Below are positions 32,761 through 44,102 of a stretch of DNA of 64,000 bases, in pieces. The stretch is from positions 1 to 64,000 of the forward strand of contig CAZUJF010000011.1 in NCBI GenBank assembly GCA_964619955.1, read 5' to 3'. This stretch comes from JACQFK01 sp964619955. Its GTDB lineage: Bacteria > Planctomycetota > MHYJ01 > JACPRB01. The notes below the pieces were generated by a model. That model was not told where the DNA came from and made no database searches. It worked only from the letters and a program-made list of their open reading frames with translations. Position 1 is the first letter of the stretch. The number at the start of each line of letters is the position of its first letter. The translations under genes and the position numbers were made by a program.

Positions 32761-33755
32761 AGCAATCCCGACTCCTGCGCCGCGCGGTCGATGCGGGCCA
32801 GTTCCGCGTCGGACAGCACGAGACTGCCCGCCGCGGCGTTCTCGCGGGCCTGTGCGGCGCTGCGGGCCCCCACCAGGGCGTGCGTCACGCCGGGGCGCGA
32901 CACGGTCCAGGCGATGACCAGCTGGGTGATGCTGACGCCGCGCGCGCCGGCCACCTGCCCGAGCGTGGCGGCCAGACGCGCGGCCTTCTCGAGCCCCTCC
33001 GGCTTGAAGCGCGGCAGGTCCAGCCGCAGGTCCCCCTCGCCGAATTTCCGCCCCGCGCGGATCGTGCCGGTGAGCAGCCCGTGCGCCAGCGGCGAGTACG
33101 CCAGCAGCGCGGCGCCGTTCGCCCGGCACCAGGGCAGGTTCCCCGCCTCGGACTGCCGGTCGATCAGCGAGAAGCGCTCCTGGTCGGCGTCCAGCACCCC
33201 GCGCGAACGGTAGCGCTCGAGATCCTCCACCGACGCGTTGCAGGCGCCGATCGCCCGGATCTTGCCCTGCCGTTTCAGGTCGAGCAGGACGTCCATCGTG
33301 TCCTCCACCGGCGTGGTCGGATCCTGCCAGTGGGTCAGGTAGAGATCGACGTAGTCGCTGCGCAGGCGCCGGAGGCTGCCCTCCAGCCCGGTGCGGACGG
33401 CTTCCGCCCCGCAGTACTTGTGGATGCGGTAGCGCCCCTGCTCGCTGCGGCCCTTCTCGTCCGCGGCGAAGAAGAAGGCGCCCTTCGTCGTGTCCCAGGA
33501 CAGGCCGCATTTGGTCGCGATGACGACCTGGTCCCGCCGGCCCTCGAAGGCCCGGCCGACGATCTCCTCGCCGCGGCCGAAGCCGTAGGCGGGGGCGGTG
33601 TCGATGAAATTGATCCCGGCGTCGAGGCCGGCGCGCAGCGCGTCGATGGAGGCCTGCTCGTCGCTGCCGCCCCAGCGCCAGCCGCCGACGGCCCAGGCGC
33701 CGAACGCGACCACGGAGGCCTGGATGCCGGAACTGCCCAGGGGGCGCTGACGCAT
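32757..33755 (-). CDS. Aldo/keto reductase
   Basis: 332 aa TIM-barrel oxidoreductase. The catalytic tetrad can be placed: Asp in NFIDTAPAYGFG with its Tyr, Lys in VIATKCGL and His in YLTHWQDP. The NADPH-binding end has LAYSPLAHGLLTG and ALVGARSAAQARENAAAG. It reduces aldehydes or ketones with NADPH; the substrate is unknown. It resembles the YajO/general stress 69 group. It is monocistronic; an inverted repeat (33762-33784) lies just before its start. Confidence 0.9.
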   Translation of the reverse strand: MRQRPLGSSGIQASVVAFGAWAVGGWRWGGSDEQASIDALRAGLDAGINFIDTAPAYGFGRGEEIVGRAFEGRRDQVVIATKCGLSWDTTKGAFFFAADEKGRSEQGRYRIHKYCGAEAVRTGLEGSLRRLRSDYVDLYLTHWQDPTTPVEDTMDVLLDLKRQGKIRAIGACNASVEDLERYRSRGVLDADQERFSLIDRQSEAGNLPWCRANGAALLAYSPLAHGLLTGTIRAGRKFGEGDLRLDLPRFKPEGLEKAARLAATLGQVAGARGVSITQLVIAWTVSRPGVTHALVGARSAAQARENAAAGSLVLSDAELARIDRAAQESGLL

Positions 33756-33761
33756 GAGACG

Positions 33762-33784
33762 GCTCCCGAAAAGGGGTCGGGAGC
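33762..33784 (-). promoter_or_regulatory. Inverted repeat upstream of the aldo/keto reductase
   Basis: GCTCCCGA (33762-33769) and TCGGGAGC (33777-33784) form an 8-base-pair stem with a 7-base loop. It ends 6 bases before the start codon and could hold the ribosome site or bind a regulator. No clear -10 is seen nearby. Confidence 0.35.
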
Positions 33785-33826
33785 GAGGCTACCCCCGGAG
33801 CCGGCCGAAGGCAAGCAAACGAGGGA

Positions 33827-34102
33827 CTACTTTTTCTTCGCGGGTTTGCTTTCGTTCATCTTCTCGTAGGACGCCTCGGCGGCTTTGCGGATGCGCCAGG
33901 GGACGTCCTTCGAGAAGCCGACGTCGAAGAGGAAGGCGATCACCTCTTCGCGGGAGACCATGTACCAGCCGCCCACCGTGCGCCGGGCGCGCAGACGCCC
34001 CTCTTCGATCCAGCGGACGACGCTCGTCCGGCTGGCCCCCAGCAGGGCGGCGACCTGCCCCGTGGTGAACCTCGAGCGGTCTTCGACCCGGAGTTTCGCC
34101 AT
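33827..34102 (-). CDS. Small helix-turn-helix (excisionase/MerR-like) DNA-binding protein
   Basis: 91 aa. SRFTTGQVAALLGASRTSVVRWIEEGRLRARRTVGGWYMVSREEVIAFL is the canonical winged helix-turn-helix of the BldC/excisionase family, in which the RT.GGWY part forms the wing. A lysine-rich tail ends it (KPAKKK). It is probably a chromosomal regulator: no phage genes are nearby. The start at 34102 is chosen because GAGGTGA lies just before it and the residues upstream are not family-like. Confidence 0.82.
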   Translation of the reverse strand: MAKLRVEDRSRFTTGQVAALLGASRTSVVRWIEEGRLRARRTVGGWYMVSREEVIAFLFDVGFSKDVPWRIRKAAEASYEKMNESKPAKKK

Positions 34103-34260
34103 GGTCACCTCACCCAAGCGCCTTTCGTTCCCGCTCCACCCGGTCATTCACATTGTAATTGATCCGAGCTTCCCGCGGGGCCGTATTCGGATTAATCCGG
34201 CACCCCCGCAAACCGGGTTCAACCCCGCAGGAACCCCCGGCGCCCCCGGGGACCAAAGAC

Positions 34261-34289
34261 TTGCTTCCCCCCTCCCCCCTCTCGATAAT
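34261..34289 (+). promoter_or_regulatory. Promoter of dnaE, predicted leaderless
   Basis: TTGCTT (34261-34266) and GATAAT (34284-34289) have a 17-base C-rich spacer. The -10 box ends 8 bases before the GTG start at 34298, and no Shine-Dalgarno sequence is possible in between. Confidence 0.55.
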
Positions 34290-34297
34290 GCGGCCGC

Positions 34298-37750
<3,453 letters not shown>

Positions 37751-37757
37751 ACCCGAC

Positions 37758-38270
37758 ATGACGAACACCCCCCCTTCCGCATCCGAGGACTGGAAGATCT
37801 CCCGGCGCGGCCGCGCCTGCTGCGTCTGCCAGCGCGAGTTCCGCTCCGAGGAGGAGCTCTATTCCGGCATCGCCGAGATCGAAGGGCGCTTCGAGCGCCG
37901 CGACGTCTGCCTGCCCTGCTGGGCGTCCAAGCCCCCGCTCTTCTCCTTCTGGCGCACCCGCATGCCGAAGAAGGAGCAGAAGCGCCTCGAGGACGTCAAC
38001 GCGATGCAGGAGTTCTTCAAGAAGCTCATCGAGAAGCCCTCGGACGACCCCGTCCGGCAAAAGATCACCTACCTGACGGCCCTGCTGCTCTCCCGGAAGC
38101 GCCGGCTCAAACTCGCCGGCTCGAAGGGCGGCCGCCTGAGGATCGAGAAGGGCTGGGACGGCGAGGCGGCGGAGATCGCCGACCCGGTGATCGCGGAGGC
38201 GGAACTCGCGGATCTGCGGAACCAGATGGACCTGCTCTTCGTGCTGGAGCTGGGCGAGCCCCAGGCCTGA
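37758..38270 (+). CDS. Cysteine-pair protein of unknown function
   Basis: 170 aa. Two cysteine groups near the N-terminus (CCVCQREF at 21-28 and CLPCW at 51-55) suggest one zinc site. A basic helical middle (KKEQKRLEDVNAMQEFFKKLIEK) and a compact C-terminus (KGGRLRIEKGW) follow. I do not recognise a named family; the lack of a signal peptide implies a cytoplasmic protein. It follows dnaE by 7 bases. Confidence 0.65.
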   Translation: MTNTPPSASEDWKISRRGRACCVCQREFRSEEELYSGIAEIEGRFERRDVCLPCWASKPPLFSFWRTRMPKKEQKRLEDVNAMQEFFKKLIEKPSDDPVRQKITYLTALLLSRKRRLKLAGSKGGRLRIEKGWDGEAAEIADPVIAEAELADLRNQMDLLFVLELGEPQA

Positions 38271-38313
38271 GATCCGGGTTCATTTTCCTTTCGCGTCCGG
38301 GGCCGCGAGGGGC

Positions 38314-38319
38314 TATACT
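38314..38319 (+). promoter_or_regulatory. -10 box of the response regulator/STAS operon, predicted leaderless
   Basis: TATACT ends 7 bases before the ATG at 38327. The -35 region is weak. Confidence 0.45.
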
Positions 38320-38326
38320 CGGCCCG

Positions 38327-38740
38327 ATGTCCCGTCCGCGCGTCCTGGTGGTGGACGACGAACCCCGCATCCTGGAGATCGTGAAGTATTTCCTGGAGCA
38401 GGGGGGCTTCGACGTCGAGGCGTTCACCGGCGGCGACCGGGCGCTGGAAGCCGCGAAACGGGCCCCGTTCGAGGCGGCGGTGCTGGACATCGTGCTCGAG
38501 GGGGGCGACAGCGGCTACGAGGTGGCCTCGCGCCTGAAGCAGGTGCCGGGCATGGAGGCCGCGCCGGTGCTTTTCATCTCGAGCAAGGTGGACATGGCGG
38601 AGCTGTTCCTGGAGAACTTCGAGGGCCGGGCGGAATTCCTGCTCAAGCCCTTCAAGAAAGACCAGCTGCTCGCCTCGGTGGAGACGCTGGTCCGCGGGGG
38701 CGGCCGGCAGGCGAGACGGCTTCCCGGTCCCAAGAAATAA
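38327..38740 (+). CDS. Single-domain response regulator
   Basis: 137 aa, a receiver domain only. VLVVDDEPRILEIV has the acidic pocket, AAVLDIVLEGG holds the phospho-acceptor Asp, VLFISSK supplies the Ser/Thr switch and LLKPFKKD the Lys. There is no output domain, so it signals by protein contact. It is followed after 11 bases by a STAS-domain gene, suggesting a partner-switching module like those controlling anti-sigma factors. The kinase and phosphatase partners are not in the window. Confidence 0.9.
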   Translation: MSRPRVLVVDDEPRILEIVKYFLEQGGFDVEAFTGGDRALEAAKRAPFEAAVLDIVLEGGDSGYEVASRLKQVPGMEAAPVLFISSKVDMAELFLENFEGRAEFLLKPFKKDQLLASVETLVRGGGRQARRLPGPKK

Positions 38741-38751
38741 CAGGATAATCG

Positions 38752-39117
38752 ATGCCCGACGCCGGAATGGACCACATCAAGCTGGACGCCTCGCAGGCGG
38801 CCCCGGGGATCTGGGAGCTCCGCATCGACGGATCCCTCGACTGGTCGAACTTCGCCAAGGTGGAGACCGCGATCGAGGACATCTTCCGGAAGAACATCTT
38901 CAAGGTCGTCGTCAACCTGAAGGGCTGCAAGTACATCTCCTCCGCGGGCTTCGGCTGCTTCATCAGCTCGCTCGACACCGCGATGAAGAACAACGGCGAC
39001 GTGGTCTTCGCCGCCACCCCGCCGGAGATCCAGGACGTCTTCAACATCCTGGGCCTGTCGAAGATCCTCCGCTTCGCCGCGGACACGCCCGCCGCGCTCG
39101 CGCACTTCAAGAAATAG
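38752..39117 (+). CDS. STAS-domain anti-anti-sigma factor-like protein
   Basis: 121 aa. The SpoIIAA-like fold is seen from IWELRIDGSLDWSNFAKVETAIEDIF, then KVVVNLKGCKYISSAGFGCFIS. The SSAG turn holds the serine that partner kinases phosphorylate. DVFNILGLSKILRFA completes the fold. In this family the unphosphorylated form binds a kinase anti-sigma factor. It is co-transcribed with the single-domain response regulator, with an AGGA ribosome site. Its stop is 3 bases from the convergent HIT gene. Confidence 0.88.
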   Translation: MPDAGMDHIKLDASQAAPGIWELRIDGSLDWSNFAKVETAIEDIFRKNIFKVVVNLKGCKYISSAGFGCFISSLDTAMKNNGDVVFAATPPEIQDVFNILGLSKILRFAADTPAALAHFKK

Positions 39118-39120
39118 GAT

Positions 39121-39534
39121 TTACAACGCCGCGCGGAGCCGTTCCGCCGCGCGATCCAGCTCGGCCAGCGAGGGATCCTTCGACGGCCACTGGTAGCGCA
39201 CGCCGTCGCCCGTGCGGCGCGGGATCACGTGCAGATGGGCATGGGCCACCGCCTGGCCGGAGCAGGCGTGGTTGTTCATGAGCAGGTTGAAGCCCTCCGC
39301 CCCCGTGGCGCGCACGACGGCGCGCGCGAGCTCCTGGGAGGCGGCGGCCAGCTCCACGGCCAGATCCGGCGGCAGATCCGTCCACGTGGCGAAATGCTCC
39401 CGGGGCGCAAGCAGCACGTGGCCTTCGGCGACGGGATGGAGATCCAGGAACGCCGCGACGCGGCCGCGCTCGAAGACGATGCGCCCGGGGATCTCCCGGC
39501 GGAGCAGGCGGCAGAACACGCAGGGATCCGGCAT
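39121..39534 (-). CDS. HIT-family hydrolase
   Basis: 137 aa. The histidine-triad motif is HAHLHVIPRR near residue 100. The N-terminal CVFCRLLRREIPGRIVFE has a CxxC of the type that binds zinc in HinT-like proteins. NLLMNNHACSGQAVAH precedes the triad. It should cleave AMP from nucleotide derivatives such as adenosine phosphoramidates. It lies between the end of the ribosomal operon and the convergent STAS gene, and is separated from rplQ by a terminator. Confidence 0.92.
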   Translation of the reverse strand: MPDPCVFCRLLRREIPGRIVFERGRVAAFLDLHPVAEGHVLLAPREHFATWTDLPPDLAVELAAASQELARAVVRATGAEGFNLLMNNHACSGQAVAHAHLHVIPRRTGDGVRYQWPSKDPSLAELDRAAERLRAAL

Positions 39535-39551
39535 GGGCGGCTCCGGAAATG

Positions 39552-39612
39552 AAAAGGGCCCGCGGAGCCCGCCGGGTCCTCCCCGGTCGGGCCCCCGCGG
39601 GCCCCGATTTTT
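39552..39612 (-). terminator. Intrinsic terminator of the rpoA-rplQ operon
   Basis: GGGCCCGCGG (39556-39565) pairs perfectly with CCGCGGGCCC (39595-39604), with a second GC-rich stem nested inside. In the direction of the ribosomal genes it is followed by TTTT (39555-39552). The other flank is ATTTTT, so it could also work on the plus strand. Confidence 0.8.
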
Positions 39613-39627
39613 CAGCCGATCGAAGGC

Positions 39628-40188
39628 CTACTTCTTGGCGGGCTTTCCGCCGGCCTTCTTTTCCTTCTTCGCCTTGGGCGCCCCGGCCGCGGGGGCCGCG
39701 CCGGGAGCCTGCCCTTCGGCGGGCGCGGGCGGCTTGCCGAGACCGGCGGACTGCAGCTCCTCGTCCCGTTCACGCACGACCAGCAGCTCCCAGACGGCCT
39801 TCAGGCCGTTGTCGCCGAGCCGGTTGAACGCGTACTGTCCGCGCCCGTCCCCGTCCCAGCGCGAGCCGCCGAGCTTCACGATGCGCGTGTAGCCGCCCTG
39901 GCGGTCCGAGAAGCGCTTGGCGACGTCGTCCCAGATCTTGTGGGCGATGCCCTTGTCGTGCACCGTGCGCAGGATCCGGCGGAAGTTGCCGAGCGCCTTC
40001 TCCTTCTTCGCCTGGCCTTCCTTGGCGAGCTGGATCAGGTGCTCCGCGGTGCCGCGGAATTCCTTGGCCTTGGGCACGGTCGTCACGATCCGTCCGTACA
40101 GGAACAGGCTCGAGACGATGTTCCGCTCCAGGGCTTCACGGTGGGCGGTGGTCCGCCCGAGTTTGCGACCCTTCAGTCGATGGCGCAT
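39628..40188 (-). CDS. rplQ: Large ribosomal subunit protein bL17
   Basis: 186 aa. The core MRHRLKGRKLGRTTAHREALERNIVSSLF, then VPKAKEFRGTAEHLI and YTRIVKLGGSRWDGDG, matches L17 but ends near residue 140. An Ala/Pro/Lys-rich tail of about 45 residues follows, absent from typical bL17 (120-130 aa). It lies beside the peptide exit side of the 50S subunit. It is 9 bases downstream of rpoA, the conserved order, and followed by an intrinsic terminator. Confidence 0.95.
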   Translation of the reverse strand: MRHRLKGRKLGRTTAHREALERNIVSSLFLYGRIVTTVPKAKEFRGTAEHLIQLAKEGQAKKEKALGNFRRILRTVHDKGIAHKIWDDVAKRFSDRQGGYTRIVKLGGSRWDGDGRGQYAFNRLGDNGLKAVWELLVVRERDEELQSAGLGKPPAPAEGQAPGAAPAAGAPKAKKEKKAGGKPAKK

Positions 40189-40197
40189 GGCAAAGTC

Positions 40198-41220
40198 CTA
40201 CCCCAGTTGAGGGGTTTTCTTCCCGAAAATTCCTTCGAGATCCAGCCCGAGCCCAAGGCTCATGTCCTGGAGCTTCTTCTTCACTTCGCGGAGCGAGGTC
40301 TTTCCGAAGTTGCGGACCTTGAGCAGCTCCGCCTCGCTGCGCGCGACCAGCTCGCCGATCGTCTCGATCTTCTCGCTGGCCAGGCAGTTCGCGGAACGCA
40401 CCGAGAGGTCCAGCTCGCTGATCGACATCGACAGCTTCTGGCGCAGATCCTCCTTCTCGGTCTCCTTCTTGCGCTGCTCCTCCTCCTTCTTCTCGTTGAT
40501 CTGGAGCTCGCGCCCCAGCTCGAAGTACTGGACGAAGGGGTTGAGGTGCTTGCGGAGGATCTTGGAGGCCTCGGTGACCGCCTCTTCGGGGCTGACCGTG
40601 CCGTTCGTCCAGACTTCGAGGACGAGGCGCTCGTAGTTCGTCAGCTTTCCGACGCGGGTGTTCTCGATCTTGTAGCGGACGCGCTTCACGGGCGAGAAGC
40701 TGGAGTCCATGGGGATCCAGCCGCCCTCCTGGAAGTCCTTCGAATGCTCCTCGGAGGTGATATAGCGCCGGCCCTTCGCCACGACGATCTCGGCGGAGAC
40801 CTCGGCGTCCTCGGCCAGCGTCATGAGCACCTGCTCGGTGTCGACCACCTCGACGCCCGCCTCGCAGATGAGCGACCCGGCCTTCACGGGGCCCTTCTTG
40901 GTGGCCTCGAGCTTCAGGGTCTTGCGGCCCTCGTCGGCGATCTTGACGACGAGCTGCTTGAGGTTCAGGAGGATGTCGGTGACGTCCTCGACCACCCCCT
41001 CGATGGAGGTGAATTCGTGAGCGACGCCCTTGAACTTCACGGCGACGACCGCGCTGCCCTCGATGGACGAGTAGAGCACGCGGCGCAGCGAGTTGCCGAT
41101 CGTCGTCGCGAACCCGCGCTCGAACGGCTCGGCCATGAACATGCCGTAGACCGGGGTCGCCGTCTTCTCGTCGCAGGTGACCCGGGTGGGCAGCTCGAAA
41201 TCTTTCCAGCGGACGCGCAT
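40198..41220 (-). CDS. rpoA: RNA polymerase alpha subunit
   Basis: 340 aa. The N-terminal dimerisation domain has AEPFERGFATTIGNSLRRVLYSSIEG and the beta-contacting LLNLKQLVVK. After a charged linker (KKEEEQRKKETEKED) comes the C-terminal domain (LDLSVRSANCLASEKIETIGELV), which binds UP elements and activators. It is the assembly scaffold of RNA polymerase. It is separated from rpsD by 142 bases holding an intrinsic terminator, so alpha production may be attenuated. Confidence 0.97.
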   Translation of the reverse strand: MRVRWKDFELPTRVTCDEKTATPVYGMFMAEPFERGFATTIGNSLRRVLYSSIEGSAVVAVKFKGVAHEFTSIEGVVEDVTDILLNLKQLVVKIADEGRKTLKLEATKKGPVKAGSLICEAGVEVVDTEQVLMTLAEDAEVSAEIVVAKGRRYITSEEHSKDFQEGGWIPMDSSFSPVKRVRYKIENTRVGKLTNYERLVLEVWTNGTVSPEEAVTEASKILRKHLNPFVQYFELGRELQINEKKEEEQRKKETEKEDLRQKLSMSISELDLSVRSANCLASEKIETIGELVARSEAELLKVRNFGKTSLREVKKKLQDMSLGLGLDLEGIFGKKTPQLG

Positions 41221-41315
41221 GAGCAGGACTCCTTTTCAACTCCGGGGGCCCGTACGGGCCGGCACGCTTCCGCGGGCGACGAAGGCCCGCACGTACCCGC
41301 GCGTTCGGGCCCGCG

Positions 41316-41344
41316 TAAAAGACGCCCCCCTTCCGGGAGGCCGT
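41316..41344 (-). terminator. Intra-operon terminator/attenuator between rpsD and rpoA
   Basis: In mRNA sense, GACG pairs with CGTC and CCTCCC pairs with GGGGGG (one G-U, one bulged G) around a GGAA tetraloop. TTTT follows at once (41319-41316). It lies 19 bases past the rpsD stop and would lower transcription of rpoA and rplQ unless bypassed. Confidence 0.65.
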
Positions 41345-41362
41345 CTCCGGCGGGCCTTGCGG

Positions 41363-41989
41363 CTACCGCGACATGAATTCGACGATCAGCTGCGTCTCCA
41401 CGGGGACCTGGATCTCCTGCGCCGTGGGCAGCGTGACGACCGTGCCCGACCCCTGCTCCTCGGCCAGCTTCAGCCAGGACGGGATCTGCTGGTCCTTCTT
41501 GCCGAGCAGGGCCTCCTTCACGATCTTCTGGCTCTTCTCGCGGCGGGAGGCTTCGACCACGTCCCCCGCATCCGTCTGGAGCGAGGGGATCGTGACCCGC
41601 TTCCCGTTCACGCGGATGTGCCCGTGCAGGATGAGCTGGCGCGCATGGTTGCGCGACGACCCCATCCGGAGGCGGTAGACGACGTTGTCCAGGCGGCGCT
41701 CCAGGAGCATCATCAGATGGTCGCCCGTGTTGCCGGGCATCCGGCTGGCTTCCTGGAAATAACGCCGGAACTGGGCCTGCATGAGGCCGTAGGTCTTCTT
41801 CGCGCGCTGCACCTCGCGAAGGTGGATGCCGTATTCGGTGAGGCGGACGCGCTTGGCGCCGTGCTGTCCGGGCGGCCGGTTTTCCTTCTCGATCGGGCAC
41901 TTGGGGCCGTCGCAACGGTTGCCCTTGAGGAAGAGCTTGGTGCCCAGGCGCCGGCAGATGCGGCACTTCGCCCCGGTGATGCGCGCCAT
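41363..41989 (-). CDS. rpsD: Small ribosomal subunit protein uS4
   Basis: 208 aa. A four-cysteine zinc site at the N-terminus (CRICRRLG..., CDGPKC) marks the C+ form of S4. The S4 RNA-binding domain is seen as LERRLDNVVYRLRMGSSRNHARQLILHGHIRVNGKRV. It nucleates 30S assembly on 16S rRNA and can repress its own operon. It lies in the usual rpsM-rpsK-rpsD-rpoA order and is followed by a terminator-like hairpin. Confidence 0.97.
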   Translation of the reverse strand: MARITGAKCRICRRLGTKLFLKGNRCDGPKCPIEKENRPPGQHGAKRVRLTEYGIHLREVQRAKKTYGLMQAQFRRYFQEASRMPGNTGDHLMMLLERRLDNVVYRLRMGSSRNHARQLILHGHIRVNGKRVTIPSLQTDAGDVVEASRREKSQKIVKEALLGKKDQQIPSWLKLAEEQGSGTVVTLPTAQEIQVPVETQLIVEFMSR

Positions 41990-42033
41990 CTAGTTAACCC
42001 TCACAACTCAATCAAAATCCGCCAAACCCCCGC

Positions 42034-42468
42034 CTAGACCCGGCGCTTCTTGCGCGGGCGGCACCCGTTGTGCGGCAGCGGGGTCACGTCCTCGATGATC
42101 TTCACGTCGAGCCCGGCGGACTGCAGCGCGCGGATCGCGCCCTCGCGCCCGGCCCCGGGGCCCTTGACCTTGACCTCGACCTCGCGGACGCCGAACTTCT
42201 GCGCCTTCTCGGCCGCGCTTTCGGCGGCCTTCTGGGCGGCGAACGGCGTCGACTTGCGGGATCCCTTGTAGCCGATCGTCCCGGCGGACGCCCAGCAGAG
42301 CGTGTCCCCGCCCGGATCGCAGATCGTCACCATGGTGTTGTTGAACGTCGCCTGGATGTGCACGATCGCCTTCGGCACCAGCTTCTTGACGCGGCGGACC
42401 GCGGCCGCCGCCGGCTTCTTGTCGTCCGGTTTGGCCGCCGCTGCGGCGTCCTTCTTCTCGTCAGCCAC
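42034..42468 (-). CDS. rpsK: Small ribosomal subunit protein uS11
   Basis: 144 aa. The core is AIVHIQATFNNTMVTICDPGGDTLCWASAG then GVREVEVKVKGPGAGREGAIRALQSAG, ending PLPHNGCRPRKKRRV. The first 28 residues are a Lys/Ala/Asp-rich extension not usual in S11 (about 129 aa). It lines the mRNA exit channel of the 30S subunit. It lies between rpsM and rpsD. Confidence 0.97.
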   Translation of the reverse strand: MADEKKDAAAAAKPDDKKPAAAAVRRVKKLVPKAIVHIQATFNNTMVTICDPGGDTLCWASAGTIGYKGSRKSTPFAAQKAAESAAEKAQKFGVREVEVKVKGPGAGREGAIRALQSAGLDVKIIEDVTPLPHNGCRPRKKRRV

Positions 42469-42487
42469 GAATAACCCCCTTCAGACC

Positions 42488-42868
42488 TTAAGCCGTTTTC
42501 GCCTGTTTCTTGCCCGCGACGGTCTTGCGCGGCCCCTTCCGGGTCCGCGAATTCGTCCGCGTGCGCTGGCCGCGCACGGGCAGGCCGCGGCGGTGACGGC
42601 TCCCGCGGTAGCTGCCGATGTCCTTCAGCCGCTGGATGTTCTGCTGGATGACGCGGCGCAGGGCGCCTTCCGTCGTGTAATTCTTGTCGATGATCGAGTT
42701 GATCCGCGCGAGCTGGTCCTCGTTCAGGTCCTTCACGCGGGTCTGCTCGTTCACCCCCGCCTCTTTCAGGATCTTCCGGGCCAGCGTGTTCCCGATCCCG
42801 AAGACGTACGACAGCGAAACCCACGCGGGTTTGCCGGGCGGAATTTCGATGCCGGCTACACGTGCCAT
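42488..42868 (-). CDS. rpsM: Small ribosomal subunit protein uS13
   Basis: 126 aa. MARVAGIEIPPGKPAWVSLSYVFGIGNTLARKIL is the typical start. DIGSYRGSRHRRGLPVRGQRTRTNSRTRKGP is the C-terminal rRNA/tRNA contact. It forms the head bridge to the 50S subunit. It lies 3 bases after rpmJ. Confidence 0.97.
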   Translation of the reverse strand: MARVAGIEIPPGKPAWVSLSYVFGIGNTLARKILKEAGVNEQTRVKDLNEDQLARINSIIDKNYTTEGALRRVIQQNIQRLKDIGSYRGSRHRRGLPVRGQRTRTNSRTRKGPRKTVAGKKQAKTA

Positions 42869-42871
42869 TCT

Positions 42872-42985
42872 TTACCCCTGCCTCTGCTTGTGCTTCGGAT
42901 TCGCGCAGATCACCCGGTTCCGCCCCTTGCGGCGGACGATCTGGCACTTCTCGCAGATTCTCTTGATCGACGGTCTTACCTTCAT
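42872..42985 (-). CDS. rpmJ: Large ribosomal subunit protein bL36
   Basis: 37 aa, below the length at which most open frames are noticed. It begins MKVRPSIKRICEKCQIVRRK, followed by the RNRVICANPKHKQ ending. The zinc site C-x2-C...C-x4-H is complete, so this is the zinc-binding form. It sits between infA and rpsM as expected. Confidence 0.95.
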   Translation of the reverse strand: MKVRPSIKRICEKCQIVRRKGRNRVICANPKHKQRQG

Positions 42986-42993
42986 GGCTTCGC

Positions 42994-43218
42994 CTAATGC
43001 TCGCGGTAAATGATCCGGCCCTTCGTCAGGTCGTAAGGACTCATCTCGACGATGACTTTGTCGCCCGGGAGGATCTTGATGAAATTCATCCTCATCTTCC
43101 CGGACACATGCGTGAGCAGCGAATGCCCCGGATTCTTCACCAGGGCCACCCGAAACATGGCGTTCGGAAGGGATTCCTTCACGATCGCTTCCACGCGGAT
43201 GGGTTCTTCCTTGGGCAT
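42994..43218 (-). CDS. infA: Translation initiation factor IF-1
   Basis: 74 aa, the standard length. This OB-fold protein reads IRVEAIVKESLPNAMFRVALV, then LTHVSGKMRMNFIKILPGDKVIVEMSPYDLTKGRIIYR. It blocks the ribosomal A site during initiation with IF-2 and IF-3. It is the first gene after a strong sigma-70 promoter and heads the rpmJ-rpsM-rpsK-rpsD-rpoA-rplQ run. Confidence 0.97.
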   Translation of the reverse strand: MPKEEPIRVEAIVKESLPNAMFRVALVKNPGHSLLTHVSGKMRMNFIKILPGDKVIVEMSPYDLTKGRIIYREH

Positions 43219-43254
43219 TCCTCGCCTAAATTACAGGGTCAAAACCGAAGCGAT

Positions 43255-43283
43255 ACCATAGCGATCGAGGGGCGGCCTGTCAA
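43255..43283 (-). promoter_or_regulatory. Strong sigma-70 promoter of the infA-rpmJ-rpsM-rpsK-rpsD-rpoA-rplQ operon
   Basis: In mRNA sense, TTGACA (43283-43278) and TATGGT (43260-43255) are separated by exactly 17 bases: a perfect -35 and a good -10. It lies between map and infA, giving a leader of about 30 bases. It makes the downstream half independently transcribed from the spc-like half. Confidence 0.8.
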
Positions 43284-43298
43284 CCGGAAAAGGGCGTT

Positions 43299-44060
43299 TC
43301 AAGGGAGCGTGAAGATCTCCCGCCCCGTGGACGTGACCGCGATCGTGTGCTCGAAGTGCGCCGACAGCTTCCGGTCCTTCGTCACCACCGTCCAGTCGTC
43401 CGCCAGGGTCCGCACGTCGTCCGTGCCCTCGTTCACCATCGGCTCGATGGCGATCGTGTGGCCCGGCCGCAGCACGAACTCGAAACTCTCGATCGGGTAG
43501 ATCACGTAGTTCGGGACCTGCGGGTCCTCGTGCAGCTTCTGGCCGATGCCGTGGCCCACGTATTTCTTCACCACGCTGAAGCCGTTCGATTCCGCGTGCG
43601 TCTGCACCGCCCGCGCGATCTCCGACAGCCTCGCCCCCGGCCCCACCGCCGCGATCGCGCGGTCGAGGCATTCGCGCCCGACCTCGAGCAGGCGCTGCGC
43701 CTTCTCCGTGATCCTCCCCACGCCCACCGTGACCGCCGAGTCCCCCACGTAGCCCTTGTACGTCGCGCCCGCATCGAGGGAGACGAGGTCCCCCTCCTTG
43801 ATCACGCGCTTCGGCGACGGGATCCCGTGCACGACCTCCTCGTTGATCGAGACGCAGAGCGAACCGGGGAAGCCGCGGTAGCCCTTGAACGTGGGCGTCG
43901 CGCCCGAATCGCGCACGTGCTTCTCGAAGAGCGCGTCGAGGTCCATCGTGCTCATGCCGGGCTTGACGGATTTGCACAGCAGCTCCAGCCCGCGCCCCAC
44001 GATGCGCCCGGCCTGGCGCATGAGATCGAGCTCCCAGGGTTCTTTGACGGTGGCGGCCAT
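43299..44060 (-). CDS. map: Methionine aminopeptidase, type I
   Basis: 253 aa. It removes the initiator Met from nascent proteins. Metal ligands are visible: SLDAGATYKGYVGDSAVTVG (two Asp), GHGIGQKLHEDP (His), EPMVNEG (Glu) and a C-terminal Glu. It is placed after adk, as in many secY-adk-map-infA clusters. The strong promoter for infA starts just beyond its stop. Confidence 0.95.
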   Translation of the reverse strand: MAATVKEPWELDLMRQAGRIVGRGLELLCKSVKPGMSTMDLDALFEKHVRDSGATPTFKGYRGFPGSLCVSINEEVVHGIPSPKRVIKEGDLVSLDAGATYKGYVGDSAVTVGVGRITEKAQRLLEVGRECLDRAIAAVGPGARLSEIARAVQTHAESNGFSVVKKYVGHGIGQKLHEDPQVPNYVIYPIESFEFVLRPGHTIAIEPMVNEGTDDVRTLADDWTVVTKDRKLSAHFEHTIAVTSTGREIFTLP

Positions 44061-44102
44061 AGATGAGCCGGAAGAATACCACCCGCGGAAGAGGGAATAC
44101 AG

